From positions 1 through 35,186 of the forward strand of contig JAUCBJ010007109.1 of NCBI GenBank assembly GCA_032718475.1: DNA of 35,186 bases, written 5' to 3'. Source of the DNA: Nemertoderma westbladi (lineage: Eukaryota; Xenacoelomorpha; Nemertodermatida; Nemertodermatidae). The notes beneath the pieces were generated by a model. It saw nothing but the letters and a program-made list of their open reading frames with translations, made no database searches and had not been told where the DNA came from. Both the position numbers and the translations under genes were made by a program. This document shows, piece by piece, positions 21,333 to 32,048 of the stretch (its first letter is position 1; the number at the start of each line of letters is the position of its first letter).

Positions 21333-24300
21333 TTACGTTATGGAGTCCCTAGATATTTGTTGGATTAGGGAGGTGGTCGTGGGAAGAGTATCTTGCCTTC
21401 CATAGTTTCCGGACAGTTTTCGGTCTCTTTCCAGTAAACATAAACGACCAGCTGGGCGATTGAGTGGTTGTGTTACTTTCTCCGCTCCCTTGGCCTGTCT
21501 AATCTTCGCCGCCGGGTTAAGATGGGGAGGCCATTCATCTTCTTTACTTAGGAAGTCGGGTTCACCTAACCAGTCTGGAGTATCTGTAAGTTCTTGAGGA
21601 GTTGCTCCTCTGGAGGCGATGTCGGCTAGATTGATCGTCTCGGGGCAATGTCTCCATTGATCTACGTTGGAGTTGATGTCGTCATTATCTGAGGAGTATG
21701 GTGTTCCCTCAGTTGGGTCGTCAACTTCACTGCTCTCCACTTCCCGTTCACTTAATTGATATACCTGTTCTTTTGGTAATCTTTCCATAAGAGTTCTACG
21801 AGAAGGGCCAGTAAAGTACCAACCTACTCTAGTTCTTCCCGCATAAACTTGTAGAGGTTGCGGTTGAGCAGGCCGTTTCTCCAATGTCTCGAGCGCTTCA
21901 TGCGCATTTTGACCGATGAGTATTTGGACTCCAGGGTAATCGGTGTTGAATCTAGGTATTTCAAGCTGCTGGGTGAAATCGTCCTCATCCCAGTTATAAG
22001 GTTCCACTTGGCTGGTCGCGAAGTTCTTTATCGCTACCATTTTTACTGACCTTATGCTGTGTTCTCCTAGTTCATCCTGGGGGGTGGACAACGCACCTAC
22101 ATAATAATCTGCGATTACTGTAGATTTCCAAACCTGCATAATTCCTGACATGTTTAGCTTAGTTCGGAACTTGGGTTGTCCAGCAAAGATGTCTTCGGCT
22201 AGTTCTTTGTCGATGAATGTTCCTGTACTACCGGAGTCAAGGAGGGCGTTCACTACATAACTCCTTTTAGGTCCGTGGACCCTTACCTGTACTACAGGAA
22301 ATTCTCGGATTCCTACATTGGAAGGTGGTGCTTTCCAAGATGGTTGTCTGTCAGAAGTAGTTAGGGGGGGCTCGCTGTCGGTGTCTTTTTCATACGTAAG
22401 TGCTCGATACACTGCGGTATTTGTTAGGTAACAGGATTCGTTTTCGTCGGAGAATTCGTCCGTATAGAATCCTTCCATCTCAGAATATTGGTCAATGTCG
22501 TTCACATCACTGAATTGGACATGTAGTTCGGACTCACTTACCTGACTCGGGCTGTTTCGTTCGAATTCCGTGTGCAACAAGATATGATGTTTTGCGCCGC
22601 ACTTTGCACACCTTACGTCGGAGTAACAGGTTCGCCGTTGGTGTCCTCGTCTGAGGCAATTATAACACAACCGCTTATCCCACATGACTTCACGTCTGTC
22701 CTTTAGTGATTTCCTCAGGAATTCATCACACGCACTTAAACGGTGGGGCCCGTCGCACAGCACACATTTGGGCTTGATGTTACTTACTTTAACATGTGCT
22801 GTGTGGTGCACGTTCGTTCTTTCCTCGGGCTTTCTCACCTGAATTCTCTTAGGAGACGTAGGAGGAGTTTTTCTTACCTGTTCTCTCCTGTCATTGGTTC
22901 GAGACTTGAATTTACCTACCTGATCTTTAGGCATTTTATTGTCATAGTAAGATCTTTCAGTGTCTTTCCCGCTGTCTTCCTCTTGAGAAGCCTGGCTTTC
23001 GCCGTCGTCTGTATAACACACTGGTATTACCTTTCTCCTAGAAACGGGTTTCTCACTTACCTTGTTTTCCGGTGTCTTCTCTCTGGACTGCCTTAGGAGC
23101 TGTAATTTCACTTCTCCATCTAAGAATGACATGAGATCAGCCATGGTAGGGTCTCGTCGTTGTTGTTCCATCATATATAACACTTTCTTGTCCCAGCGTG
23201 TACCTACTCCACCCTTGGGCAAAGTAGATGCTAAGGCTCTAATAACCATAGCACTCTGATACTCATGAGACTTACCTAGCCAATCTAATTGTCTGCAGAT
23301 CTCCTGAATCTCATCGGAAAACTCTATAATTCCGCTGCTAATAAACTTTCGGGGCGCTACCAACTTTGCATACAAATACCCAGCTATGTTATTCCTATTA
23401 CCATACCTGATGTTTAGTGTATCCCAAACTTGTCTTAATCCGTCTGGATGTCCAATAAACTTTAACGCCATTAACTTGGGAGATCCTTCCAAGCACTCGA
23501 TGAGGAATCTAAGTTTCTCTCCATTAGATAGCACAGAGTTCTGTATGTTATCTTTGTAATATTCATTAAAAGGTAACCATTTCATCTCATCTCCATTGAA
23601 CTTGACGATCTCTCCCACCTTTACCGCTTGCCGGGCTTCGGTTCTAGCCATTTGACGCGTAAAACTTTCTTGGGCCATCGTGTTATTTAATATCGAGTTA
23701 TCGGTATATAAATTTCTCGGATTATGATCCGGTCTATAGGGAATATCATTATCAACAGGTCTATAATTACCCTTAATAGGGTTCACTATAGGAGTTTCTA
23801 CTTCGCTAGCAGTATATATGCGTGTAGGCTCCACACCTTGCGCATGAGATACTTCAGACCTAACAGGTTGACACATTGTTACAGAGGGTGGTGATATACC
23901 CTTTTGTAAATTTACTAATTTATCGAGTTCTAGCGCGATACTTTGCTGCACTTCTTGCAACTCTAATCTACTTTCCCTTACTGTGCCCTTGAATTGCTGA
24001 ACGGTCTCCTGCATCTGTCCGAGCAGGAGATCCATCCCCCGTCGTCTCTCATCCACCCATTCAACCGCCGAAGCGGGATTCGCCAACGTTGTAGCGGGCG
24101 GACGAGGGACAACGGGCGACAAATCATGAATATTTCGCTCGGAGTCCAGGGCATGAACTGTCTCATGGGCTGTTCTGCTGGGCACAGGTAGCTTAGTGCT
24201 GTGCAAAGGGAATTGAGAGGTAGGTTCAGGGAGTACAGGTGTCTCTACGACCGAAAGGGTGGCTTCGGGAACAGGCCTAATTATTTCAGGCTCATCTACT

Positions 24301-26147
24301 ATAGTAGGGAGTCTTTCTATTGTAATTATTTGGTCTGTGGGTTCTGTACTACCTAAGTTGGTGTTATTTAGTTGCCTTCTAACAGCTGGAGGCAAATCAG
24401 GCAATTTCTGACGGTGGAATGTTCTTTTACGTCTGCTTAGGTGAGATCTATTTCCTTTGCCTTCAGTATCGGTGGTATCGCCTTCCTCAGATGATGTATA
24501 TCCCTGTCTTTTGGGAGTAGATCGATTCATCATCTGCATATTACTAGCTGTTAACTGTTTATTAAAGTTGTCTTGTCTCTCTTGAAGATTTTCCAACTCT
24601 AGTTGGGTTGTCTCTTCAGATGCCCTCCGTTCTGCTTCTGCCACTGCTATTTTTCTTTCCGCTTCGGCCGCCTTTCTTTCCGCTTCTGCTGCTGCCACTT
24701 TTCTTTCCGCTTCAGCCGCCTTTCTTTCGGCTTCTACTGCTGCAGCTGCCACCTTTCTTTCCGCTTCGGCCGCCTTTCTTTCGGCTTCTACTGCTGCAGC
24801 TGCCACCTTTCTTTCCGCTTCGGCCGCCTTTCTTTCGGCTTCTACTGCTGCAGCTGCCGCTTTTGCCTCTGCCGCTGCCGCTTTTGCCTCTGCCGCTGCC
24901 TCTGCCGCTTTTCTATCCACTTCTACCGCTTTTCGTTCCGCTTCTGCCGCTGCCACTGCCGCTGCTGCTGTATTTCTATCTTCTATACGTTTTTTCTTTA
25001 CTTGTTCTTCTTGAACCTTAGCGATGCGGATGCTTTCATTGAATTTAGCTTGGTTCGCAGCTAACCTATCCACATCGATTGCGTCCAACACACGCTGGGC
25101 TCCTTCACTATTAGGGCTAAGCCCCTCTAACCTTCTCCTCAACTCTTCATCACCTAAAAAACGTTGATAGTCTGACAGATAGATGTCAATGGCATCCCTC
25201 TTATGCGGTTTCTCTGCCGTCGCTTCACTTTCCACTTGGGAAAAAGTAGCGTCTGTTGATTCTCCATGGGTTGAGCGCTCCTCCAGCTGAGCTTTCCACT
25301 GAGCTGTTCCTTGAACCTGGCGACTCACCCGTTGAAACCAAGTCTTTACGGCAACTTGCAACGACGTGTCTTGTCTTCTTTTAGAAGCCTCCTCAAAGGC
25401 CGATAAGATTAGCCTAATTCGCAGAATTCTTTCTCTAACTTGATAAAGCAGTTGTCCCTGCTCTTGAGGTCCTTGAGGTTGTTGAAACAGTTGTTCTTTT
25501 ACTCGCTCCATAGAGCTGAAGAATCCCTGTGCGTATCCGGCTGCGGACCTCTTCCACACAGCTGGATCGATGGTTTCCTTGGCTACTCCCATCCGGTGTA
25601 TGTCTTCCCAGGCAGCTTCTGATAAATCAAATGGGAGTCCGGGTCCGGGGAAGTTCCATTGCGACTCAACAATAGACTTCAGTTCTTCCTTTGTGTATCC
25701 CGCATAACTATCTTTAGTCGATTGCTTAGTTCTCGCCCAATCGATCTGGTGTTCTTCCACCGCAATCAATATCCTAGTGAGTACGGCTGCAGGCAGGATG
25801 AGAAGGGGATCCGAATAAACCGCATCCGTCATCTTTGCTCCGCGCTCGGGTGTCAGCTCTACAGTATCCTCACTACTGGAGCTGTTGGGCCGCTGAGAAA
25901 TAAGTTCTTGGCTCGCGGGTTGTTGCTGTTCCGCTGCTTCTTGGTCCCGCTTGACCTGAGCTCGAGTGCCTATGATAGACCTACGATGTTGGACCAGCCT
26001 AGGTTCTGATATTACTACTGGAGGGATGACCTTCCTCACAGTGGGAGGTGAACTGAACTTAGGACTAGACGGTTCTACACCTCTATCTGAGTCGCAGATA
26101 GTTACATCTAATAAACTGTCTGAGAGGTTCTGCTTAGTATCAGACAT
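21333..26147 (-). CDS. BEL/Pao gag-protease polyprotein, intact 1604 codons, RT-deleted
   Basis: The polyprotein should form the particle and cleave itself. The ATG is preceded by an in-frame TAA nine bases upstream, which fixes the start. The N-terminal ~370 residues are unrecognised. Residues ~385-510 are Ala/Glu/Lys/Arg repeats (A-E-A-E-R-K-A), predicted helical. A Pao-type gag domain (DUF1759-like) spans ~845-1010 (V-K-F-N-G-D, W-x-x-F, F-L-x-x-L-x-G-x-P). Cys/His knuckles lie at ~1126-1142, 1159-1173 (C-Y-N-C-L-R-R-G-H-Q-R-R-T-C) and 1178-1191. The aspartic protease motif L-L-D-S-G-S-T-G-T-F is at ~1301. Near 1494 the frame passes into W-R-H-C-P-E-T-I-N-L-A-D-I-A-S-R-G, a segment that in full Pao polyproteins follows RNase H. 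About the whole RT/RNase H portion is therefore absent, in frame. The last ~55 residues resemble nothing known. Integrase is absent. Confidence 0.9.
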   Translation of the reverse strand: MSDTKQNLSDSLLDVTICDSDRGVEPSSPKFSSPPTVRKVIPPVVISEPRLVQHRRSIIGTRAQVKRDQEAAEQQQPASQELISQRPNSSSSEDTVELTPERGAKMTDAVYSDPLLILPAAVLTRILIAVEEHQIDWARTKQSTKDSYAGYTKEELKSIVESQWNFPGPGLPFDLSEAAWEDIHRMGVAKETIDPAVWKRSAAGYAQGFFSSMERVKEQLFQQPQGPQEQGQLLYQVRERILRIRLILSAFEEASKRRQDTSLQVAVKTWFQRVSRQVQGTAQWKAQLEERSTHGESTDATFSQVESEATAEKPHKRDAIDIYLSDYQRFLGDEELRRRLEGLSPNSEGAQRVLDAIDVDRLAANQAKFNESIRIAKVQEEQVKKKRIEDRNTAAAAVAAAEAERKAVEVDRKAAEAAAEAKAAAAEAKAAAAAVEAERKAAEAERKVAAAAVEAERKAAEAERKVAAAAVEAERKAAEAERKVAAAEAERKAAEAERKIAVAEAERRASEETTQLELENLQERQDNFNKQLTASNMQMMNRSTPKRQGYTSSEEGDTTDTEGKGNRSHLSRRKRTFHRQKLPDLPPAVRRQLNNTNLGSTEPTDQIITIERLPTIVDEPEIIRPVPEATLSVVETPVLPEPTSQFPLHSTKLPVPSRTAHETVHALDSERNIHDLSPVVPRPPATTLANPASAVEWVDERRRGMDLLLGQMQETVQQFKGTVRESRLELQEVQQSIALELDKLVNLQKGISPPSVTMCQPVRSEVSHAQGVEPTRIYTASEVETPIVNPIKGNYRPVDNDIPYRPDHNPRNLYTDNSILNNTMAQESFTRQMARTEARQAVKVGEIVKFNGDEMKWLPFNEYYKDNIQNSVLSNGEKLRFLIECLEGSPKLMALKFIGHPDGLRQVWDTLNIRYGNRNNIAGYLYAKLVAPRKFISSGIIEFSDEIQEICRQLDWLGKSHEYQSAMVIRALASTLPKGGVGTRWDKKVLYMMEQQRRDPTMADLMSFLDGEVKLQLLRQSREKTPENKVSEKPVSRRKVIPVCYTDDGESQASQEEDSGKDTERSYYDNKMPKDQVGKFKSRTNDRREQVRKTPPTSPKRIQVRKPEERTNVHHTAHVKVSNIKPKCVLCDGPHRLSACDEFLRKSLKDRREVMWDKRLCYNCLRRGHQRRTCYSDVRCAKCGAKHHILLHTEFERNSPSQVSESELHVQFSDVNDIDQYSEMEGFYTDEFSDENESCYLTNTAVYRALTYEKDTDSEPPLTTSDRQPSWKAPPSNVGIREFPVVQVRVHGPKRSYVVNALLDSGSTGTFIDKELAEDIFAGQPKFRTKLNMSGIMQVWKSTVIADYYVGALSTPQDELGEHSIRSVKMVAIKNFATSQVEPYNWDEDDFTQQLEIPRFNTDYPGVQILIGQNAHEALETLEKRPAQPQPLQVYAGRTRVGWYFTGPSRRTLMERLPKEQVYQLSEREVESSEVDDPTEGTPYSSDNDDINSNVDQWRHCPETINLADIASRGATPQELTDTPDWLGEPDFLSKEDEWPPHLNPAAKIRQAKGAEKVTQPLNRPAGRLCLLERDRKLSGNYGRQDTLPTTTSLIQQISRDSIT
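24620..24990 (-). repeat. Imperfect tandem repeat coding an Ala/Glu/Lys-rich helix in gag
   Basis: Repeats of ~45 and ~72 bp, built around plus-strand blocks TTTCTTTCGGCTTCTACTGC and TTTCTTTCCGCTTC, encode A-A-A-V-E-A-E-R-K-A-A-E-A-E-R-K. Several units are identical at the DNA level, so the expansion is recent. Long plus-strand frames here are antisense shadows. Confidence 0.9.
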
Positions 26148-26269
26148 GTTTGTTTACACAGTTGAATGTCTACTACTATATTACAGTCTAAGCAAGTCTA
26201 GTAATTCAGTGTTAACTGCTAGCCTAGTAATTAATTACCGATACTGCTACTCAGTGTAGCGTGATATAT

Positions 26270-26540
26270 AATATATTAGTATACCGGTATGCTTATAGTA
26301 TATATAAGTATTATTACAGACTAGTTTATCACAGAATACCGGTAGGTAATTTTAGCACAAATATATATAAATATATAATAGGCCTATCGTGAATACCGGT
26401 ATGCAGTTTACACTTATAGTGTATATATATAAGTATAATTACAGACTAGAATTAATTACAGAATACCGGTATGATTTCAACCTAAAATTTATAGAAATAA
26501 ATATAATAAGCCTATTGTAAATACCGGTATGTCAATTATT
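26270..26540. repeat. ~120-bp degenerate repeat with ATACCGGTAT palindromes
   Basis: GAATACCGGTATG-type palindromes recur at about 26282, 26335, 26393, 26463 and 26521. They are separated by similar TTATAGTATATATAAGTATT / ATTACAGACTAG blocks. Confidence 0.75.
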
Positions 26541-27489
26541 TTAGAATAATTGAATTTCTGAATTTTAAGGGTTACTTGGTTACTTTAACTTACTTTATTA
26601 CCGTTATTTAAGCAGTAGTCCAACTGATATTGAGACCTAATTGTTGTATGGCAGGCCTACTATTTATAAATCGTTTGAGTTGATTTATAATATATATTAT
26701 ATACCCGTTGAAATGGGTTTTTGTCAATGTTTGAAATAAATGTTATTATTTCTGGGGGAGTCACTACACATAAGCTGTGCGCTCTCAGTGGAGTGCTACT
26801 TGTTAGACACTAAAACAAATAATTCTAATTTACCTAAGTTACTTAATACTACAAATTACGTACAATTCGGGTTGAGATTACAATCTCTAAATAAACACAA
26901 AAATTTAATTACAAATACACAAATACAAATTTTTAGGGTAATTTTACAAGAAGTCTACTAACCAGCCTAACAAAGGGTTAGAATATCTGGTTATTACAAC
27001 GGACAGGTTACTACGGTATTTGAAAATAATAAGTAGTAGTAAATATACTGCGTTGTCCAGATAGGAAAATACCACCGCCTGACGACCTATAACCGTATCG
27101 CTATAGGTACTACGTTATGTATCACGGAGTGTTCCTACCCAGAAGTTAATTACCGCGGTCTACCAGAACCAACGTGCCTATTAACCACTTTACAACACAA
27201 ATACACTGCCTACACACTAATCACCTTCGGAAAGTACTGTACACTAAACCCTAAATTAGGTACAAGTACTTGTACAACAAATAATTAGTAGTTAAAAATA
27301 CTTGAACAGCTAAAAGAACCACGGTATCTGCCGGAGTGACCAAAGCACAAAATCTCCAGTCTTTACCTACGCCGAGCAGCCCTGATGTAGTACCGGGGTT
27401 AGTTTAACTATAACGGTATGTATAACAAACACAATTACTGTAGGAATAAACTTGGGGATATGAATGTTGCGAATAATCGCATAAACTCT

Positions 27490-28075
27490 GAATAATAAAT
27501 ATTATGCTACGCGTACAAACTACTCAAACAAAATGCAGACCAAATACTGACAGACTACTATCAAGCCTAAACAAACTACGGTATATGCAGACTCCAAAAT
27601 GATTAGTTAGTATGCGTTCTAACCCAGTAGTACGACTTATTCTTTCACAGGGGGTTTACCTCACAGCACTTGAAGCCCCTACTTTCCTAACTTAGCACTT
27701 TATCGGACAGATGCTCTACACACACCGAAATTTCCTCAAACCCAACAACAGCCAGACAACTATCCAGCCTACAAATTATCTAAATAAAATTATACGCTAC
27801 CCGTACAGACTACACAAACAAAGTACAGACCAAACGCTGGCGGACTCCTATCAGGCCTAAATAAACCACAGGACATGCAGACTCCGAAATGGTTAAGTAG
27901 TATGTGTTCTAACCCAGTAGTACGACTTATTCTTTAGATGGGGGTTTACCTTACAGCTATGGCTGCCCCTACTTCCTAACCGTTCTTTATCGGACATACA
28001 CTCTACATGCACTGCAATCCGTTCAGACCTAATCAACAGTTAGCCAACAGTCAAGCCTACAAATTATCTGTACAA
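27490..28075. repeat. ~289-bp tandem duplication in the leader
   Basis: GCTACGCGTACAAACTACTC at 27506 and GCTACCCGTACAGACTACAC at 27795 start two copies. Both share GACTCC, TTCTAACCCAGTAGTACGAC, TTATTCTTT, GGGGGTTTACC and GCCCCTAC blocks in order. They are about 80-85% alike by eye. A third copy seems to begin near 28065. Confidence 0.85.
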
Positions 28076-28363
28076 TCTGAGCAGGCTTACACGCCTTCTG
28101 CTCAATACTGGCCTACAAATAAATAAAACTTGACAGAAACAAGTAAAATCTCAATAAAAAACCAGGGCGGCCGTCCCTGATTAATTATTAAGGCCTAACG
28201 GTATATAAATACCAAAATCGAATAATACTGATGTACCTGTACCGTAAGTACCGGTTCGGGCAGTTGGGCCTACAGGCCTACAGCAGTACAGGTTACCGTT
28301 CAACCGGTACCGGTACTTTAGACTTGATTGCTTACACCGCAATCCAGAAGCAATATCTGTTAT

Positions 28364-29536
28364 TGTTTGCGCTTTTAAGACCTTTGACAGTTTAACCTGC
28401 CAAAATTAGTATGTCTTTTGGATGATAGATAGTCTTTAGCCTATGACGAGTATTTGATACACTACATTAGCCGAAGCCAGTCTATGCGCAATCATTCACC
28501 CGTTGGATATACCCGGGAGACTGAGTTCGGAGCTTAATGATTGATGGTGTAAGCCTACTGTATTATTCGACTGATCGTAATATATAATCTCTGACAAATA
28601 TTATTCACTTTCGGGAAATATTAACAGTTCCTTTAGGACGTGGCGCTCTAAATATGTAAACAGAGTTATGACTTAAACTAGACACAACGAAAAGGCTATA
28701 GATTCACGTATATGGCGCATTCTTTAGGAGATGCTTTGTTATCAGTTACACTCATACACAATGCTGCACAATACTGCACACTAATCTGCCGACCTTCACT
28801 AAATTTGGTCACGTATAAAGAGAGCAACATACAATTTATGTCGGGCATATGAAATAGCATTAGATTCACTTCAAACCACTTAACATAGGTCGCAATCGTT
28901 TATCTGTAACCGGTCTCTCTAACCTTTAGTATATCAAGAAGGTGGGGTGTCTGACTATTGATCAGTATTCCGATATAATATTTCATCAACCAATATAATG
29001 AATAACCGACAGTAAAAGCAGTAAAGTTAAGGTATAAATGATTATTAAGTGAGTGAATTAACTCGGTAACTCGTTTGCATTGGTATGGTTAGATAACAGA
29101 TATACGTTATATAATTAAGCCTACTAATGTAAGACTAAAGACTGAAACACGGAGGTGCCAAAAGCCGGTGTTCTTAGGCTCTGGGCAAAAACATAACACT
29201 GAATTCCTGAGTTTCTGTATCCACCTCCAACACAGAGACAAAAAACGCTCTGATTGGTCGACCGAACAACGAGAGAACAAAGAAACAAAGAAATGTCGAC
29301 GTGGCAATATCAGCTGTTAGCCGTCGTCATGGTAGCGACACTGTTTTCAAGAGTATCGAGCTTATTGCGTCCCGAAATTGCGGATTATGTCCTCTAAAGT
29401 ACAAATACAGAAGAAATGGCTTTTATGTCCTCTAAAACACCAGTACAGTAAGGACACGGCCTTTTTATGTCCAGTGAACCAACTACAGAGTACTTTACGG
29501 GGAAAATAACCGGCTAATTACGCAAAAGCTTTTACA
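28364..29536 (-). repeat. 5' LTR of the BEL/Pao element
   Basis: This is the partner of 16904-18071, beginning TGTTTGCGCTTTTAAG and ending GCAAAAGCTTTTACA on the plus strand. The CCAAT box is conserved at 29253-29257. Read from the element's sense strand, it would drive transcription toward gag at 26147. Confidence 0.88.
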
Positions 29537-29599
29537 AAGTGCATTGGATAGGCGTACATTTCTTGCACTGAAAGATTTTTCATACCTGTTATAGTTTTC

Positions 29600-31290
29600 T
29601 AGACAGTGTCAGACATGATTAGAAAAAATTCGAATTTTTTTGATAAAGTCTGATTTCAACTGTACCTGTAATCCAAAATATCGATTGTAATATATCGTTA
29701 GATACGGCTAAGTACATTCACATTTTTTCGGTTAATTTTTTCGATGATCGTTTCTCGAGATATCATCAAAGTACCGGAAACAAACTTTGGACGAACATAT
29801 ATCCGGTACCATTAGGCTTATTGGGTTCAAATTTTTTATTATCTACTTAGAACGCTCAAATGAATGTTATTTAGTTTGTAAGTTTTGCAATAAAATGCAT
29901 AGAAGCAATTTCGAAAAACCTGATCTTTTTGCGATCATGATCTGGGCATTTTCACCAGGCAGAATTGATTTTTTCTTTCGAGATTTTGGTAACCCACCTT
30001 TACCTTACCTACCGCATTTTGGTATATGGTTCGAGATTGATGGTACTGAATCTTTTTTACATTGAAACTTTTTCCATATGGGCAATTCTTCTGTGTCCGA
30101 TTTTTGATCAGAAATGATCTTTCTGATCGTGGCCAAGATCATGATCATGTACCTCCCAAAAAACGTTGTATGTAAAAGTCATATGCTACGGTTTGGCACC
30201 AGTCCCAAGTCCGTAGCATTAGAGGTTCTTAAGAACAACGCATAGCAACGCCTGTTGCTAGGGGACATTTTTGGCACTTTTGATCGTGAAAGTGATGAAG
30301 GCTATCTCGAGAACCACTGGGCTGTTTGAGCCAATTTTTTTTGTAATCAACTCAGAATGGTCCAGTGAACATTTCTTAGAATGAATATTTATTAGAATAA
30401 TCGATTTTAGCATGACTGATATTTGCACGATCATGATTTTGATCCCCAAGGAATTGATCTTTTTTATGCCGAAATTTTGGCCACCCTTCCTAAATCGAGG
30501 GTGAGGAATCTTTTTGTAATGTTAAGTTTTTCCATATGGTGAACTCACAGGACTTGATCTCCGAAAAAACCGAAAACATGATCTTTCCTGATCGTGGCCT
30601 GATAAAATTTCTTTTTTGAAATGTCGAAATATACAGAAGTTGCCCCTTCTCCATAGCAGTCAATTAATAAAAAAAATCGGGGTTCTGATAGATAGTTTTC
30701 GAGTACTTTTGAAAAACCGAAAAACACGATCTTTTTCGATCAGGAAGCGTATCTCGAGAACCGGTTGGCCGATCGAGCAAATTTTTAAATTGACTCAGGG
30801 CGGTGCGTTTGAATGTTTCTTACAGTATTGTTTAATCCCAAAAGCTTAGTTATGCTTTTACGAAGTCTGATCTTTACACGATCATGATCTTTTATTTTGA
30901 TCAGGAAGATTTTTTTTTTCTTTTCGAAAAATGACTACCCTCACTAAATCGATGATTACTAATCTTTTTGTAATGTTAAGTTTTTTGATTGGAATACGTC
31001 TTGAGTGTCAGATTTTTGATCAAACACAATCTTTGCTGATCACAGTCAAGATCATGATTGGGCACCTCCCAAAAAAAGTTTTCAATATAAAACCATATGC
31101 TGCTTACAGTTTGGCGCCAGTCCCAAGTCCATTGCATTAGCGGTTCTCGAGAATGGCACATAGCAATGAGGTTGCTAGTGAAGTTGATTTTTTTACTCAA
31201 ATTGGCCCGATCCGGAGAACCATAGACTTTTTTAATAAGACTTTTTTTTGTTATATATGGCAAAAAGTCTTGTAATTAAAATTCGGGTGG
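29600..31290 (+). repeat. Degenerate ~455-bp tandem repeat, about 3.5 copies, rich in TGATCA/GATC palindromes
   Basis: The block AATCTTTTTGTAATGTTAAG and variants occur near 30051, 30508 and 30961. TATCTCGAGAACC occurs near 30302 and 30750. CCTCCCAAAAAA followed by GCCAGTCCCAAGTCC-type sequence occurs near 30152 and 31065, two periods apart. Units contain GATCATGATC and CTGATCGTGG hairpin-like motifs. Short frames on both strands resemble nothing known. Confidence 0.75.
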
Positions 31291-31310
31291 GGGGGGGGGG
31301 GGGGGGGGGG
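31285..31310 (+). repeat. Poly-G tract
   Basis: An uninterrupted G run of more than 20 bases after GGTG. The length may be inexact because of sequencing. Confidence 0.9.
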
Positions 31311-31556
31311 TTAGGAACATCTTATTGTTCATTTTTGCTTAGTTGCTGAGATCGCTTAGCCCTACAAAACCCAGGATTCTATAATTCCCTTTTCGGGAGA
31401 CAAGTTCCGTGGCTGGCCAAAGTTTCGGTGTTCTCCGAACAAAGAACATAATCGGTTGGTAATGTATATTGGGGCCTATCAAAAGGCAATTACTGGTATA
31501 TTATCAGTATCTATATACCAGTACCAGTATCTAATACCAGACATTTTTGTTTTAGA

Positions 31557-31775
31557 TGGGGGCTTCATAATGAGATGTGTCAGGCGTATATATATGTTTA
31601 CTCTGAGAATACCACGTTACGTAAACATATACCTTATATCTGCAGTACGAGCATTGATAAATCCATTCATGTTTGGGACGACACCTTTGGCATGGACAAC
31701 CATCCTGGTGATTTCGCAAGTACATTGCATGAAAAGGACATTGACGAGTTGAAACAATTAGGAGTATATACATAA
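31557..31775 (+). CDS. Weak candidate 3'-terminal exon, unknown protein
   Basis: A pyrimidine-rich stretch with a TTTTAG acceptor (ending near 31556) precedes an open frame that reads W-G-L-H-N-E-M-C-Q-A-Y and later D-K-S-I-H-V-W-D-D-T-F-G-M-D-N-H-P-G-D-F. It ends E-L-K-Q-L-G-V-Y-T before a TAA. The composition is protein-like and mostly free of low complexity. I do not recognise a family and see no upstream exon. It could be chance. Confidence 0.2.
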   Translation, partial: WGLHNEMCQAYIYVYSENTTLRKHIPYICSTSIDKSIHVWDDTFGMDNHPGDFASTLHEKDIDELKQLGVYT

Positions 31776-32048
31776 CTATTTCTTATCAATTCTAGGTCTA
31801 GCGTACGAGATTGATTCCTGGTCCTATTGGCATAAGTTATCCCTATTGGTATTAGTCCGTGTCTGACTGTTCTGAGTGATGTTTGTGAATCATACATAAC
31901 GAAATTGGGATGTAATAGATATATAGGTTCAGTATGACAATGGCTCACACATAATATTTAATAATTGCAGAGTGAATGGAAGGCAGACATCCGGATGTTG
32001 TCTATTTTACTTGTTTAGGGCCTTCGATTCTTCGAGTCCTCCAGGGTG

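Larger units (their letters stand above)
26148..28363. other. Long non-coding leader between 5' LTR and gag
   Basis: 2.2 kb without a usable minus-strand frame. It holds two repeat tracts (26270-26540 and 27490-28075). Its length suggests either a spliced leader with an intron or accumulated insertions. Confidence 0.5.
16904..29536 (-). mobile_element. BEL/Pao-type LTR retrotransposon, RT-deleted, ~12.6 kb
   Basis: Two long direct repeats (16904-18071 and 28364-29536), each beginning TG and ending CA, flank a ~10.3-kb interior. The interior encodes gag and an aspartic protease on the minus strand. On that strand, the sequence just before the 3' LTR (GGGAGCGG) is purine-rich, as a polypurine tract should be. 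I could not find a convincing tRNA primer site after the 5' LTR, and no matching target duplication (CTAGT on the left, AAGTG on the right). There is no reverse transcriptase core, RNase H core or integrase, so the element could move only with enzymes supplied in trans. Confidence 0.8.

Noticed and set aside
24603-25064. Long plus-strand frames opposite the gag Ala-rich repeat
   Set aside because: They are antisense shadows of a GCN/GAR codon repeat and have extremely biased Cys/Phe/Leu composition.
28330-28363. tRNA primer-binding site next to the 5' LTR
   Set aside because: The minus-strand sequence after the LTR (ATAACAGATATTGCTTCTGG) does not clearly match a tRNA 3' end ending in CCA.
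29787-30065. 92-codon plus-strand frame
   Set aside because: It lies in the degenerate 455-bp repeat and has no counterpart frame in the other units.
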